Assembly (NCBI RefSeq): GCF_003054965.1
Contig: NZ_MIES01000033.1
Location: forward strand, 806,001 to 870,000
DNA: 64,000 bases
Direction: 5' to 3'
Source: Saccharospirillum sp. MSK14-1
Lineage (GTDB): Bacteria > Pseudomonadota > Gammaproteobacteria > Pseudomonadales > Natronospirillaceae
The notes below the pieces were generated by a model. It was not told where the DNA came from. It worked only from the letters and a program-made list of their open reading frames with translations, and searched no databases. Shown in pieces: positions 1 through 9,773 of the stretch; the first letter of the stretch is position 1, and each line of letters opens with the position of its first letter. The position numbers and the translations under genes are program-made.

Positions 1-528
1 CTCGGTGCGTTCGCGCCCTTGAATGACTGGCTCGAATATCGTCAGGCTTCGTGGCTGAATGGCCAGCTGTGGCGGCCGCTGACTGCCTGGATGGCTCAGC
101 TGAATCTGGTTCATTGGCTGGTGAACCAATGGGGATTGATACTGCTGGCGTTGGTGATGCCACCGCGTCCAACACGGACCGATATTGGCGTGTTTGTCTG
201 GGTTTGGTTGTTTGCCAGTGTCATGCTGCTGTTCAGTGCCTATTGGCAATATGCCGGTCTGTCAGGTCTGCTCTACGGTTGGTTGGTGTGGGCGGTGATG
301 CGATCACCCTACTATGCACCCTGGTTACGTTGGTTGGTGACGCTGGCGCTGACCGCCAAGGTGGCGCAGGAGAATTTATTCGGTGAGCAGGGCAGTGCCT
401 GGGTTGGTCAATGGATATCCGCCAATATTGCCGTGGAGTCGCATGCCTGGGGATTGATCGCCGGCTGGATCGCCTTGGCTGTGGTATGGCTGTGGCATCG
501 CCTTCAACGCTCAGGTTGGTCCGGCTGA
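1..528 (+). CDS. rrtA: Rhombosortase (rhomboid-family GlyGly-CTERM serine protease), 5' partial
   Basis: The reading frame is open from base 1, so the true start lies upstream; the TTG at 19 is only the first in-window start-like codon. The visible 176 residues are strongly hydrophobic with several membrane segments. A GLSG motif provides the rhomboid nucleophilic serine, and a later ESHAWG motif in a C-terminal membrane segment provides the partner histidine, as in the rhombosortase branch of rhomboid proteases. Rhombosortases cleave exported proteins that carry a C-terminal GlyGly-CTERM anchor, in the inner membrane. No GlyGly-CTERM substrate is visible in this window. The 3' end overlaps the convergent LysR gene by 18 bp. 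The family call is fairly secure; the substrate is unknown. Confidence 0.75.
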   Translation, partial: LGAFAPLNDWLEYRQASWLNGQLWRPLTAWMAQLNLVHWLVNQWGLILLALVMPPRPTRTDIGVFVWVWLFASVMLLFSAYWQYAGLSGLLYGWLVWAVMRSPYYAPWLRWLVTLALTAKVAQENLFGEQGSAWVGQWISANIAVESHAWGLIAGWIALAVVWLWHRLQRSGWSG

Positions 529-1398
529 AGCGACGTCTCGGGCTATGGTCAGCAACTCTAATGCGCCTTGGCTGGGCGTGCGTCGACTGTGTCGAATCAC
601 CCCCAGGTGCCGGACCAGGTTAACCTGTTCGACGCTTAAAATTGTCATCGATTCGTTGATTAATCGATCCGGCAACAGACTCCAACCCAAACCGCTGCTG
701 ACCAGCGCGCCGATGGTTTCCAGGTAGTTGACCGCCAGGCGTCGTTTCAAGGGTAAATGATGGCGTTCGAACGCGGTCTGGATCAGGCGGAAGGTGGTGG
801 TGGCTTCTTCCGGCAAGATGGCGCGGAAATGCACCAGTTCGTTGAGCCGAATCGCGCCGCGTTTAGCCGCCAGTGGATGGTCGTGCGCCACCACGAAGCG
901 CAGTTCGTCGGTCCACAGCCGTTCCTGAATCAGGTCACGCGGTAAGGTGGTGGGCAGGGTAATAAACGCCAGCTCTATGTCGCGCTTCAAAATCGCCTGA
1001 ATGGTTTGTTCCGATTCCAGAAAGCGCAGATCGAGTTGTGCTTGTGGATGGCGTTCCACCAACGTCCGCAGAATCGGCCCGAGATAATGCAAGCCGATAT
1101 GATGGCTCGAGGCGAGGGCAACCTGGCCCACCTGGCCACCGCTGGATTGGTGAATGGCCTGGCGAGCATCGCGGATGTCTTCCAGAATTCGACCCGCTCG
1201 GTCCACCAACAGTCGTCCACTTTCAGTCAGGTAGACCTCACGTCCAATACGATCAAACAGCTTGGTATCCAGGCTGCTTTCGAGATTGGCGATGCGCTTT
1301 GATACCGCCGGCTGGGTGAGAAACAGCTGCTCAGCCGCCCGGCTGAAAGAGCCGTTTTCAGCGACGGCGAGAAAGGCTTCCAAGCTTTGATGGTCCAT
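511..1398 (-). CDS. LysR-family transcriptional regulator divergent from leuCDB
   Basis: A 295-aa LysR-type regulator, the usual family length. The N-terminal winged helix-turn-helix (residues about 1-65) contains SFSRAAEQLFLTQPAVSKRI, and the rest is a substrate-binding-like effector domain. I chose the ATG at 1398 because the protein then begins MDHQSLEAFLAVAENGSF, the canonical LysR N-terminus; the upstream extension in frame has no family similarity. It is transcribed away from leuC, and a T-N11-A inverted repeat lies in the shared intergenic region. A divergent LysR gene next to leuCDB is also found in Pseudomonas, so control of leucine biosynthesis is likely. The effector is not known from the sequence. 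Confidence 0.88.
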   Translation of the reverse strand: MDHQSLEAFLAVAENGSFSRAAEQLFLTQPAVSKRIANLESSLDTKLFDRIGREVYLTESGRLLVDRAGRILEDIRDARQAIHQSSGGQVGQVALASSHHIGLHYLGPILRTLVERHPQAQLDLRFLESEQTIQAILKRDIELAFITLPTTLPRDLIQERLWTDELRFVVAHDHPLAAKRGAIRLNELVHFRAILPEEATTTFRLIQTAFERHHLPLKRRLAVNYLETIGALVSSGLGWSLLPDRLINESMTILSVEQVNLVRHLGVIRHSRRTPSQGALELLTIARDVASAGPT

Positions 1399-1438
1399 GG
1401 CGTTTACCTGTTCAGACGGTCTATTTGACGGACTATGT

Positions 1439-1453
1439 ATTCCAGTATGGAAT
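1439..1453. promoter_or_regulatory. Candidate LysR box in the leuC/LysR divergent promoter
   Basis: ATTCCAGTATGGAAT is a perfect inverted repeat (6-bp arms, 3-bp spacer). Its inner TTCCAGTATGGAA matches the T-N11-A rule of LysR-type binding sites. It lies 40 bp before the regulator start and about 130 bp before leuC, followed by AT-rich DNA with a TATTAT at 1479-1484 that could be a -10 for leuC. The site is seen; its role as the operator is inferred. Confidence 0.55.
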
Positions 1454-1584
1454 GGAAAATATAAAAATAATAAATTTGTATTATCTCTGTGTCCAAATAA
1501 AATGCGGTTCATGGTTTCAAGGCTTGCTGCCGCCACGCCTACCGCGGCCTGCAAGTCATCCACCGTGCGATAAGAGGATTCCCC

Positions 1585-3021
1585 ATGGCCGGTAAAACGC
1601 TTTACGACAAACTCTGGGATGCCCATCTCGTCTCCCAGCGCGAAGACGGCACGGCATTGATCTACATCGACCGTCAATTGCTGCACGAAGTAACCTCACC
1701 GCAAGCTTTCGAGGGCTTGCGTCTGGCTGGCCGCAAACCCTGGCGTTTGGATACCAACCTGGCGACACCCGATCACAACGTCTCCACCGAAGCCGGTGAG
1801 CGTTCTGAAGGTGTGGCGGGCATCAAAGATGAAATATCGCGCATTCAGGTGCAGACACTGGACACCAACTGTACCGACTTCGGCGTGCGCGAATTTGGCA
1901 TGAACGATGTCGAGCAAGGCATCGTTCACGTGGTTGGTCCGGAGCAGGGGGCGACCTTGCCGGGCATGACCATCGTCTGTGGCGATTCACATACGTCAAC
2001 CCACGGCGCGATGGGGTCTTTGGCTTTCGGCATTGGTACGTCCGAGGTCGAGCATGTGCTGGCAACCCAGTGTTTGATTCAGCGCAAGATGAAAAACATG
2101 CGCATCCGCGTTGAAGGCGAGTTGGGTGCGGGTGTGACCGCCAAAGACGTGGTGCTGTACATCATCGGTCAGATTGGCACCGCCGGCGGCACCGGTTACG
2201 CCATTGAGTTTGGCGGCAGCGCCATTCGTTCGTTGTCGATGGAAGGTCGCATGACCGTTTGTAATATGGCCATCGAAGCGGGCGCTCGGGCCGGCATGGT
2301 GGCGGTTGATGACACCACCATCGATTATTTCGAGGGTCGTCCGTTTTCGCCCAAAGGGGCCATCTGGGATCAGGCGGTCGCCGCCTGGCGTGACCTGGTC
2401 AGTGATGACGATGCGGTCTTCGACGCTGATATTGAATTGAAAGCCTCTGATATCCAGCCGCAAGTTTCCTGGGGTACGTCACCGGAAATGGTGGTTGGGA
2501 TCAAAGATAAGGTGCCCAACCCGGCACAGCAAAGCGATGACGCCAGTCGTAAGGGCATTGAGCGGGCGCTGGAGTACATGGGCCTGCAAGCCGATCAGGC
2601 GATTGAAAGCATTCAGCTTGATCGTGTTTTCATCGGTTCCTGTACCAATTCGCGTATTGAGGATTTACGCGCGGCTGCGGCCGTGGTGAAAGGAAAAAAA
2701 GTCTCGGCCAGCTTGAAACAAGCGATGGTCGTGCCGGGTTCCGGACTGGTGAAGCGACAGGCCGAAGCCGAAGGGTTGCACACCATCTTTAAAGAGGCCG
2801 GATTTGAATGGCGTGAGCCGGGGTGTTCCATGTGTCTGGCGATGAATGCTGACAAGCTCGGTCAGGGCGAACACTGTGCGTCGACCTCGAATCGTAATTT
2901 CGAAGGCCGCCAGGGCTTTGGCGGGCGTACTCATCTGGTCAGTCCGGCGATGGCGGCTGCGGCGGCCATCGCGGGTCACTTTGTCGATATTCGCACCTGG
3001 CAGGAGGGCCAAGCCGCATGA
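1585..3021 (+). CDS. leuC: 3-isopropylmalate dehydratase large subunit
   Basis: LeuC with LeuD isomerises 2-isopropylmalate to 3-isopropylmalate in leucine synthesis, in the cytoplasm (EC 4.2.1.33). The 478-aa length is normal. It has the aconitase-family opening [16 protein letters not shown], the [10 protein letters not shown] motif, and the [4Fe-4S] ligands Cys353 (in CTNSR), Cys414 and Cys417 (in GCSMCLAMN). It is the first gene of leuCDB and overlaps leuD by four bases (ATGA), which implies translational coupling and matches the one-to-one complex. It is probably controlled by the divergent LysR regulator. Confidence 0.97.
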   Translation: MAGKTLYDKLWDAHLVSQREDGTALIYIDRQLLHEVTSPQAFEGLRLAGRKPWRLDTNLATPDHNVSTEAGERSEGVAGIKDEISRIQVQTLDTNCTDFGVREFGMNDVEQGIVHVVGPEQGATLPGMTIVCGDSHTSTHGAMGSLAFGIGTSEVEHVLATQCLIQRKMKNMRIRVEGELGAGVTAKDVVLYIIGQIGTAGGTGYAIEFGGSAIRSLSMEGRMTVCNMAIEAGARAGMVAVDDTTIDYFEGRPFSPKGAIWDQAVAAWRDLVSDDDAVFDADIELKASDIQPQVSWGTSPEMVVGIKDKVPNPAQQSDDASRKGIERALEYMGLQADQAIESIQLDRVFIGSCTNSRIEDLRAAAAVVKGKKVSASLKQAMVVPGSGLVKRQAEAEGLHTIFKEAGFEWREPGCSMCLAMNADKLGQGEHCASTSNRNFEGRQGFGGRTHLVSPAMAAAAAIAGHFVDIRTWQEGQAA

Positions 3022-3665
3022 AAGCTTTCACTCGTTTAGAAGGGTTAGTCGCGCCGATGGATCGCGCCAATGTCGACACCGACATGATCATTCCCAAGCA
3101 GTTTTTGAAATCGATCAAGCGCTCGGGTTTCGGTCCGAATTTATTTGATGAGTTGCGTTATCTGGATGAAGGTCAGCCGGGGATGGATAACTCCAAGCGT
3201 CCGCTGAATCCGGATTTTCCATTAAACCAGCCACGCTATCAGGGCGCAGAAGTGCTGCTGGCACGGCGTAACTTCGGGTGCGGTTCGAGTCGCGAACACG
3301 CCCCCTGGGCGTTGGAAGATTATGGTTTCCGCGCCGTGATTGCGCCGAGTTTCGCCGACATCTTCTACAACAATTGCTTTAAGAACGGCGTGTTACCGAT
3401 CGTGCTCGATGAAGCCATTGTCGATCAGCTGTTCAAGGCGCAGGACGCCAGCGAAGGCTACCGACTGACGGTCGATCTGGACGCTCAGACAGTGACCACG
3501 CCGGACGGAGAAAGCTTCAGCTTCGAGGTTGACGGTTTCCGCAAACATTGTTTGCTGAACGGTCTGGACGATATCGGTTTGACCCTGGAAGACGCAGACG
3601 CCATACGCGCTTACGAACAACGCCGCGCTAACGAAGCGCCGTGGGTGTTCGGGCAAATCCGCTAA
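3018..3665 (+). CDS. leuD: 3-isopropylmalate dehydratase small subunit
   Basis: The 215-aa LeuD is the swivel-domain partner of LeuC. It opens with a [19 protein letters not shown] segment and carries [15 protein letters not shown], the family signature that contacts substrate. Its ATG overlaps the leuC stop, and leuB follows 30 bp downstream, so the three genes form one operon. Length and motifs are intact. Confidence 0.97.
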   Translation: MKAFTRLEGLVAPMDRANVDTDMIIPKQFLKSIKRSGFGPNLFDELRYLDEGQPGMDNSKRPLNPDFPLNQPRYQGAEVLLARRNFGCGSSREHAPWALEDYGFRAVIAPSFADIFYNNCFKNGVLPIVLDEAIVDQLFKAQDASEGYRLTVDLDAQTVTTPDGESFSFEVDGFRKHCLLNGLDDIGLTLEDADAIRAYEQRRANEAPWVFGQIR

Positions 3666-3695
3666 GCCGGTTTTATAAAAATCAGAGAGAGCACG

Positions 3696-4772
3696 ATGAC
3701 TGCACAGAAGGTTTTGATCCTGCCGGGTGACGGCATTGGTCCGGAAATTATTGAACAGGCCGAGCGCGTGCTGAACACGGTCGCCGATAAAGAAGGCCTG
3801 AATCTTGAACTGGACCACGCGCTGATCGGTGGCAGTGCCATCGACGCTACAGGCGGTCCTTTGCCAGAAGCAACGTTGAGCAAAGCGAAAGCCGCTGACG
3901 CCGTATTGCTTGGCGCCGTCGGGGGTCCGAAATGGGACGGCCTGGAAATGGCTAAGCGCCCGGAAAAAGGCTTACTCGGTTTGCGTTCTGAACTGGGTTT
4001 GTTCGGCAATTTGCGCCCGGCAATTCTGTACCCGCAACTGGCCAGCGCCTCGACGCTGAAGCCGGAAGTCGTGGCCGGACTGGATCTTTTGATCGTGCGT
4101 GAACTGACCGGTGGCATCTATTTTGGTGAGCCACGCGGTGAGCATGTGAATGCCGCTGGTGAGCGCGAAGGCTTCAATACCTACCGCTACGCTGAATCGG
4201 AAATCCGTCGCATTGGACGGGTGGCATTTGAAGCCGCACGCAAGCGTGATAAGCGGCTGTGTTCGGTCGATAAGGCGAACGTCCTTGAAGTGACCGTTTT
4301 GTGGCGCAATATCATGAACGATCTGGCCAAAGAGTACCCGGACGTCGAGTTGTCGCATATGTACGTCGACAACGCCGCCATGCAGTTGGTCCGCGCGCCG
4401 AAGCAGTTTGATGTGATGGTCACCGGCAATATGTTCGGCGATATTCTGTCCGACTGCGCAGCGATGCTGACCGGTTCCATCGGCATGCTGCCATCGGCGT
4501 CACTGAACGAAGCCGGTCAAGGTATGTACGAGCCGATTCACGGCAGCGCACCGGATATTGCCGGTTCGGGCAAGGCCAATCCGCTGGCAACCATCCTGTC
4601 GGTGGCCATGATGCTGCGTTATTCGCTCAATGCACCGGCTGCCGCCGAACGCATTGAAGCAGCGGTCAGTCGGGTACTGGATCAGGGTTTGCGCACCGCT
4701 GATATTGCTGGCGAGTCGGATAACCCGGTTTCCACCGCGGCAATGGGCGACGCTGTCGTCGCCGCACTCTAA
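3696..4772 (+). CDS. leuB: 3-isopropylmalate dehydrogenase
   Basis: LeuB oxidatively decarboxylates 3-isopropylmalate to 2-ketoisocaproate with NAD (EC 1.1.1.85). The 358-aa protein has the expected [10 protein letters not shown] start, the [10 protein letters not shown] segment, the substrate-binding [14 protein letters not shown] loop, the SVDKANVLE catalytic lysine region, and the [10 protein letters not shown] and [18 protein letters not shown] signatures. An AGAGAG purine stretch precedes the ATG. It closes the leuCDB operon; a GC-rich hairpin lies just downstream. Confidence 0.97.
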   Translation: MTAQKVLILPGDGIGPEIIEQAERVLNTVADKEGLNLELDHALIGGSAIDATGGPLPEATLSKAKAADAVLLGAVGGPKWDGLEMAKRPEKGLLGLRSELGLFGNLRPAILYPQLASASTLKPEVVAGLDLLIVRELTGGIYFGEPRGEHVNAAGEREGFNTYRYAESEIRRIGRVAFEAARKRDKRLCSVDKANVLEVTVLWRNIMNDLAKEYPDVELSHMYVDNAAMQLVRAPKQFDVMVTGNMFGDILSDCAAMLTGSIGMLPSASLNEAGQGMYEPIHGSAPDIAGSGKANPLATILSVAMMLRYSLNAPAAAERIEAAVSRVLDQGLRTADIAGESDNPVSTAAMGDAVVAAL

Positions 4773-4781
4773 TACGGTCAG

Positions 4782-4800
4782 GGCCCGGATGAGCCGGGCC
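4782..4800 (+). terminator. GC-rich hairpin after leuB
   Basis: GGCCCGG and CCGGGCC pair as a 7-bp stem around a 5-nt loop, starting 10 bases after the leuB stop. No U-tract follows, so this may be a weak terminator, a transcript-stabilising stem or a pause site before asd. Confidence 0.4.
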
Positions 4801-4886
4801 ACGGGCACTGCCAAAAAAGCAGGCCCGCAACGAACGCCAGTGCTGCGCCATTAGTGCAGTCACTGACAACAGAAGAAGAGGTGAAT

Positions 4887-5999
4887 ATGAAAGTCGGTAT
4901 CGTCGGATGGCGAGGAATGGTTGGCTCCGTGCTGATGCAGCGCATGCAGGACGAAGGTGACTTTAGCGGCATCGAACCGGTTTTTTTCAGCACCAGTCAG
5001 GCCGGTCAGCCGGCTCCGGACGTTGGCCAGGGCCCGTCCGAATTGCTCGACGCCAATAACCTTGAAGCACTCGCGGCCTGTGACGCCATTGTCACTTGCC
5101 AGGGTGGCGACTACACCGAGGCCGTTTACCAGCCGTTGCGTGATACCGGTTGGAATGGCTACTGGATCGACGCGGCTTCCACGCTGCGTATGGCGGATGA
5201 TTCGATCATCGTGCTCGACCCGGTTAACCGCAATGTCATTGATTCGGGCATTGATAAAGGCGTAAAAACCTACGTCGGTGGTAATTGCACCGTCAGTCTA
5301 ATGCTGATGGGACTGGGCGGTTTGTTCCGTGAGAATCTGGTCGAGTGGGCGTCGCCGCATACCTACCAGGCCGCCTCCGGTTCCGGTGCGCGTCACATGC
5401 GTGAGCTGTTGTCACAGATGGGCGCCGTGCATGGCGTTGCCAGTCAGTATCTGGATGATCCGGCATCGGCCATTTTGGAGCTGGACCGAACCGTTGCTGA
5501 CTTTATTCGCAGCGATGCGTATCCGTCTGAACAGTTCGGTGCGCCGCTGGCAGGCAGTCTGATTCCATGGATCGACAAAGCCTTGCCGTCGGGCCAAAGC
5601 AAAGAAGAATGGAAGGCGCAGGTTGAAGCCAACAAGATTCTCGGCCGTGGCGACAACCCGGTGCCCATCGATGGAACCTGTGTGCGTGTGGGTTCCATGC
5701 GTTCGCACAGTCAGGCGATGACCATTAAGCTCAATCGTGATGTGCCGTTGGCGGATATCGAATCCATCATCGCAGGCTCGAATGATTGGGTGAAGGTCAT
5801 CCCGAATGATCGTGAGTTGAGCATGGCGGAACTGACACCAGCCAAAGTCACCGGCACCATGAATGTACCGGTGGGTCGATTGCGCAAAATGGCGATGGGC
5901 GGTGAATACCTTAATGCCTTTACCGTGGGCGATCAGTTGCTCTGGGGTGCTGCTGAACCATTGCGTCGGGTGCTGGCCATTTTAAATGGCAAGCTTTGA
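4887..5999 (+). CDS. asd: Aspartate-semialdehyde dehydrogenase
   Basis: Asd reduces aspartyl phosphate to aspartate semialdehyde (EC 1.2.1.11), feeding lysine/diaminopimelate, threonine and methionine synthesis. The start at 4887 gives [16 protein letters not shown], the NADP-binding loop, and follows a purine-rich ribosome site; an upstream in-frame start at 4854 would add 11 non-conserved residues. The 370-aa protein has the catalytic Cys134 in [10 protein letters not shown] and His274 in RSHSQAM, the same spacing as the E. coli enzyme. leuB-asd-fimV-truA is a common order in Pseudomonas-like genomes. Confidence 0.97.
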   Translation: MKVGIVGWRGMVGSVLMQRMQDEGDFSGIEPVFFSTSQAGQPAPDVGQGPSELLDANNLEALAACDAIVTCQGGDYTEAVYQPLRDTGWNGYWIDAASTLRMADDSIIVLDPVNRNVIDSGIDKGVKTYVGGNCTVSLMLMGLGGLFRENLVEWASPHTYQAASGSGARHMRELLSQMGAVHGVASQYLDDPASAILELDRTVADFIRSDAYPSEQFGAPLAGSLIPWIDKALPSGQSKEEWKAQVEANKILGRGDNPVPIDGTCVRVGSMRSHSQAMTIKLNRDVPLADIESIIAGSNDWVKVIPNDRELSMAELTPAKVTGTMNVPVGRLRKMAMGGEYLNAFTVGDQLLWGAAEPLRRVLAILNGKL

Positions 6000-6314
6000 T
6001 CGCTAACTGATTGATTTTATTTGTAAAATAATCAGATAAACCCTAAAGGGTGGCCTTATCGGTCCCCCTTTCTTATGGCTTTGTTGAATTCGGGCCGAAA
6101 CCCGCGCCAGCCGGGCGTCTGTTGCGAAATAGTCGTTTATCCATAATACTTGGGCCGATTTTTAGACACTTTTTAAAGACGGTTTCATCGCGATGTTTGA
6201 ATCGCTGAAATCCCGTTGTCGATTTACAGTACCTGATGATTCTTTGAGCCCAGACTTGTTCAAGCAATCGGTACCGGTCGAGCATTCATTTCAGGGCTAA
6301 GGGATAGAGGAAGG
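6000..6314. other. asd-fimV intergenic region with AT-rich hairpin
   Basis: This 315-bp gap contains no convincing gene. At 6007-6035, CTGATT plus ATTTTA pair with TAAAAT plus AATCAG around a TTTG loop, giving a 12-bp stem with one bulged G. It lacks a U-tract but could end the asd transcript. The fimV promoter must lie in the remainder; I could not assign clear -35/-10 boxes. A GGATAGAGGAAGG ribosome-binding stretch precedes fimV. Confidence 0.4.
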
Positions 6315-8756
6315 ATGATGTTCAAGAAACAGGCGCTCGTGTTTCTGGCAGCGCTGACTTTGGTGGGTGGCGCCCAGGCTTTAGGGTTGGGTGACATTGA
6401 ACTGAACTCCAATCTGAACGAACCGCTGGATGCCCGTATCGAGTTGCTCGAACCGAGCGATCTCAGTGCTAACGAAATCCTTCCGACTTTGGCCAGCCGA
6501 CTTGCTTTTGAGCAGGCCGGTGTTGAGCGCGATTTCTTTCTCTCCAATATCCGTTTTGATGTACAGCCGGCGTCCAATGGCGGCTTGGTGATTCAGTTGA
6601 GCACCAGTCAGGCGGTTCGCGAACCCTTCCTGAATTTCCTGGTGGAAGTGAATTGGCCAGGGGGGCGTCTGCTCAAAGAATACACCTTACTGCTCGACCC
6701 GCCGGTCTTTGATACGGACGCTAACGATCAGACCCGCAGTGTGGCACCAGCTGCAAGCAGCAATCAGCAAAGTGCGCCATCTGCGCCACCGGCGCCTCGT
6801 GAATATCGGGTTCAGCGCGACGACACCCTGTGGGAAATTGCCCTCCGTGTTGAAGCCGGCCGTGGTTACATGCCACAGCAAGTGATGTTGGCGATTCAGG
6901 ATCTGAACCCGAACGCCTTCATTAATAACAACATCAACCGCATTAAAGCGGGTGAAGTACTGACGCTGCCAAGCGAAGCGCAGATCGCGGCTCGTTCGAC
7001 CCAGCTGGCCATCAATGAAGTGGGTCAGCAGAACGTCCGTATTGGTCTTAGCGAAAACGGCCGTCAACCGGCGCAAGTTCAGCTGTCGGCCACCGAGTCG
7101 ACCAGTTCAGCCTTGCCGCAAGGCGACGGCGAGCGCGATCCGGATGGCTATCTGGAAGTCACGACTGAAGACGAAACCGAGGGCAGCAGTGCCGGCGGCG
7201 ATGTCTCCAATGACCGTGAAATCGAACGGCTTGAAAATGAACTGGCGATTGCCGGTGAATTGAACGATCAGTTCGAACGGGAAAATCAGGCGATGGAAGC
7301 GCGCTTGGCCGAATTGGAAGAGCAGTTGGCCATCATGCAGCGCATGCTGAACTTGCAAGACGGTGACGCTGCCGCTTTGCAATCAGAGCTGGCCGAATTA
7401 GACGACGCCGAGGTTGAAGCTCAAGCCGATGAGGAAGAGTCCGGCGGGCTAGATTGGGATGCCATCAAAGAGCAGTACGGCATTTTATGGCAGGAATTCC
7501 TGGACTTCATCGACAGCGCTGTTGATTGGGTGATGGACAGTCAGCGCAACATGATCATCGCCGGGGTTGCGGCGGCACTGATCTTGGCGTTGCCGTTCTT
7601 TATCGCCAGCCGATTGGGTCGTTCTGGTGACGACAATGTCGACTTCCCGGATGACGATCTTGATGACGGTGGTGATCTTCTGGATGGCGATGACGAAGAC
7701 GCTGTCAGCGAGGCCATTCGTGAAGCCGAAATGTACATGGCGTATCACAACTACGAACGCGCCGAGCAAGTGTTGCAACCCTGGTTGTACGATGCGCCCG
7801 ATCGCAGCGATCTGGGCCTGAAGCTGCTGGAAGTCTACGCTGGCAGTGACGATCTCGACGCCTTCGATGACTTGTCCGAGCGCCTGCCGTTAACCGCTGA
7901 CGAGCGAGCCTTGGCCGAATCCATGCGCGAACGCATGACGGGCAATGATCTCGCAGACGACTTCGATATTTCCCCGGATTCGCTGGATGAAATGCCCTCA
8001 TCAGTCGATGACTTCGACGTTCTGGATGGTGAGCCGGATTTGGTAGAAGACGATGCCACTGAGGACGAAGAAGTCCCGTCAGCCGACCTGCCCGTTGAAG
8101 ATCTGGATGCTGCCGATCTCGATGCCATCCCAACCGAGCCAGCCGAAGAGCTGGAGCCGGAAACTGAGGCCGAGGTCGATACGGATTTCGGACTCGACCT
8201 GGACGAGCTAGACAACTTCGATTCACTGGAAGAAGAAGCCTCCGGTGAGACTGGTTTGGATTTTGAACTGAGTGATCTGGGTCTGGAGCCTGAAGAAGAC
8301 GATGAGCTGATGTCGCCATCGTCCGAGGCGGAGCCAGACAGTGAACCGGAATCTGAATCCGAACCCGACGCCGTTGACGACGATCTCGACTACAACCTCG
8401 ACGAAGATGTTGACTCGATTCAGGACGAATTGGACAGCGGTGAACCGCCGATGCTCGATTCCGATGAGGACGATTTCGGTCTGGATTCCGTCAACCTCAC
8501 TGGCCCGGCCGATTCGTCATTGCCCGACTGGAACGATGACGACGATGAAGTGGCGTTACCCGCCGGCGCCGAGCTGGAAGAAGACGAATACGACTTCCTG
8601 TCCGGTAGTGATGAAGCCAGCACCAAGCTCGACCTGGCACGCGCCTATATGGAAATGGAAGACGCTGACGGCGCGCGCGATATCCTTGAAGAGGTGTTGA
8701 CCGAAGGCAATGACGATCAGAAACGCCAAGCCCAGGAACTGATTGATCGGCTCTAA
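6315..8756 (+). CDS. fimV: FimV/HubP-type polar peptidoglycan-binding hub protein
   Basis: An 813-aa inner-membrane protein of the FimV/TspA family, which organises the cell pole and supports type IV pilus function and motility. Order of parts: signal peptide (about 1-22), FimV N-terminal domain starting LGLGDIELNSNLNEPLDA, a LysM domain (about 165-220, YRVQRDDTLWEIALRVEAG), a coiled coil (about 295-345), one transmembrane helix (about 414-432), a very acidic Asp/Glu-rich cytoplasmic region, and a C-terminal FimV motif (DLARAYMEMEDADGARDILE) with TPR character. Two ATG codons adjoin at 6315 and 6318; either may be used after the GAGGAAGG site. It ends at a strong terminator. Confidence 0.93.
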   Translation: MMFKKQALVFLAALTLVGGAQALGLGDIELNSNLNEPLDARIELLEPSDLSANEILPTLASRLAFEQAGVERDFFLSNIRFDVQPASNGGLVIQLSTSQAVREPFLNFLVEVNWPGGRLLKEYTLLLDPPVFDTDANDQTRSVAPAASSNQQSAPSAPPAPREYRVQRDDTLWEIALRVEAGRGYMPQQVMLAIQDLNPNAFINNNINRIKAGEVLTLPSEAQIAARSTQLAINEVGQQNVRIGLSENGRQPAQVQLSATESTSSALPQGDGERDPDGYLEVTTEDETEGSSAGGDVSNDREIERLENELAIAGELNDQFERENQAMEARLAELEEQLAIMQRMLNLQDGDAAALQSELAELDDAEVEAQADEEESGGLDWDAIKEQYGILWQEFLDFIDSAVDWVMDSQRNMIIAGVAAALILALPFFIASRLGRSGDDNVDFPDDDLDDGGDLLDGDDEDAVSEAIREAEMYMAYHNYERAEQVLQPWLYDAPDRSDLGLKLLEVYAGSDDLDAFDDLSERLPLTADERALAESMRERMTGNDLADDFDISPDSLDEMPSSVDDFDVLDGEPDLVEDDATEDEEVPSADLPVEDLDAADLDAIPTEPAEELEPETEAEVDTDFGLDLDELDNFDSLEEEASGETGLDFELSDLGLEPEEDDELMSPSSEAEPDSEPESESEPDAVDDDLDYNLDEDVDSIQDELDSGEPPMLDSDEDDFGLDSVNLTGPADSSLPDWNDDDDEVALPAGAELEEDEYDFLSGSDEASTKLDLARAYMEMEDADGARDILEEVLTEGNDDQKRQAQELIDRL

Positions 8757-8783
8757 ACCTGACGGTCGGTTTCCGATAGAATG

Positions 8784-8808
8784 CGCCGCTCTTTGTAGCG
8801 GCGTTTTT
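8784..8808 (+). terminator. Rho-independent terminator after fimV
   Basis: CGCCGCT (8784-8790) pairs with AGCGGCG (8797-8803) around a 6-nt loop and is followed directly by TTTTT. It is a textbook intrinsic terminator 28 bp after the fimV stop. truA must therefore have its own promoter or depend on read-through. Confidence 0.85.
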
Positions 8809-8848
8809 GTTGGTGAGCCGCTGAAATGCGAGCCGTATCGGAGCACCG

Positions 8849-9694
8849 ATGACTGAGATTTTTCCCTTTCTGAACGAAGACCACCGTTACCGCGTTGCCA
8901 TGGGCGTCGAATATCGCGGCACCGATTATTACGGTTGGCAAATTCAGAAGTCCGGTGTACCGACGGTGCAGGGCGCGTTGACGGAAGCCATTTCCTCGGT
9001 GGCCAATCACCCGGTTGATTTGATTGTGGCGGGTCGAACCGATGCCGGTGTGCATGCCAGCAATCAGGTGATTCATTTCGATACCTCCAGCGTGCGTAAG
9101 GAGTACGGCTGGACGGTTGGAACCAACACCCGGTTGCCGCGTGATATCAGCGTACAGTGGGCAAAAATTGTCGACACGACGTTTCATGCACGCTTTGCCG
9201 CACGCGAACGCGCGTACCGATTTGTAGTTTATAACGCACCGATTCCCAGTGGGATATTGCGCGATGGCATGACCTGGGAGCGGCAGCCGCTCGACCTGCT
9301 ACGCATGCAACAGGCTGCACAATTGTTGATTGGCGAGCACGATTTTTCTGCCTTTCGAGCATCCGAGTGCCAGGCCAAATCGCCCGTCAAAGAGGTGCGA
9401 GAGTTAACGCTGGTGCAGCAGGGCCGGTTGATCGTGCTGCAGGCGCGCGCTAATGGGTTTTTGCATCATATGGTTCGCAATATCATGGGTGTCTTGCTTG
9501 CAATTGGTCGTGGTGACAAGCCGGTCGACTGGGCTCAGCAGGTGTTGGAAACACGAGACCGCAACCAAGGCGGCGTGACTGCGTCCGGCGCGGGTTTGTA
9601 TTTTGTGCGTGCCAATTATGATCGCGATGATCTGCCCAGGCCCGAAGCGGGGCCGGCCTTTCTTGATGCTTTTCCTGGTTTAGATCCCGTCTAA
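8849..9694 (+). CDS. truA: tRNA pseudouridine(38-40) synthase
   Basis: TruA isomerises uridines 38-40 in the anticodon stem of many tRNAs (EC 5.4.99.12). The 281-aa protein has the family start RYRVAMGVEYRGTDYYGWQ and the catalytic Asp65 in AGRTDAGVHASNQV, equivalent to Asp60 of E. coli. The FLHHMVRNIMG motif is also present. It lies between fimV and trpF as in Pseudomonas. Confidence 0.96.
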   Translation: MTEIFPFLNEDHRYRVAMGVEYRGTDYYGWQIQKSGVPTVQGALTEAISSVANHPVDLIVAGRTDAGVHASNQVIHFDTSSVRKEYGWTVGTNTRLPRDISVQWAKIVDTTFHARFAARERAYRFVVYNAPIPSGILRDGMTWERQPLDLLRMQQAAQLLIGEHDFSAFRASECQAKSPVKEVRELTLVQQGRLIVLQARANGFLHHMVRNIMGVLLAIGRGDKPVDWAQQVLETRDRNQGGVTASGAGLYFVRANYDRDDLPRPEAGPAFLDAFPGLDPV

Positions 9695-9720
9695 GCGCGA
9701 CTTTAGCGCGATTCCGGCTT

Positions 9721-9739
9721 GGGCCGTCTGTGGCCCTTT
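9721..9739 (+). terminator. Short hairpin between truA and trpF
   Basis: GGGCC and GGCCC form a 5-bp stem with a 6-nt loop followed by TTT. This is a weak terminator-like structure 26 bp after the truA stop and 35 bp before trpF. It may separate the two genes only partly. Confidence 0.35.
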
Positions 9740-9773
9740 GATACACTCAGTCGTCCTGAAGGCGGAACTCCCT

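Noticed and set aside
1399-1686. Extended LysR start with 96 extra N-terminal residues
   Set aside because: The extension does not resemble any LysR protein and overlaps the leuC start region and the divergent promoter. The internal ATG at 1398 gives the normal family N-terminus.
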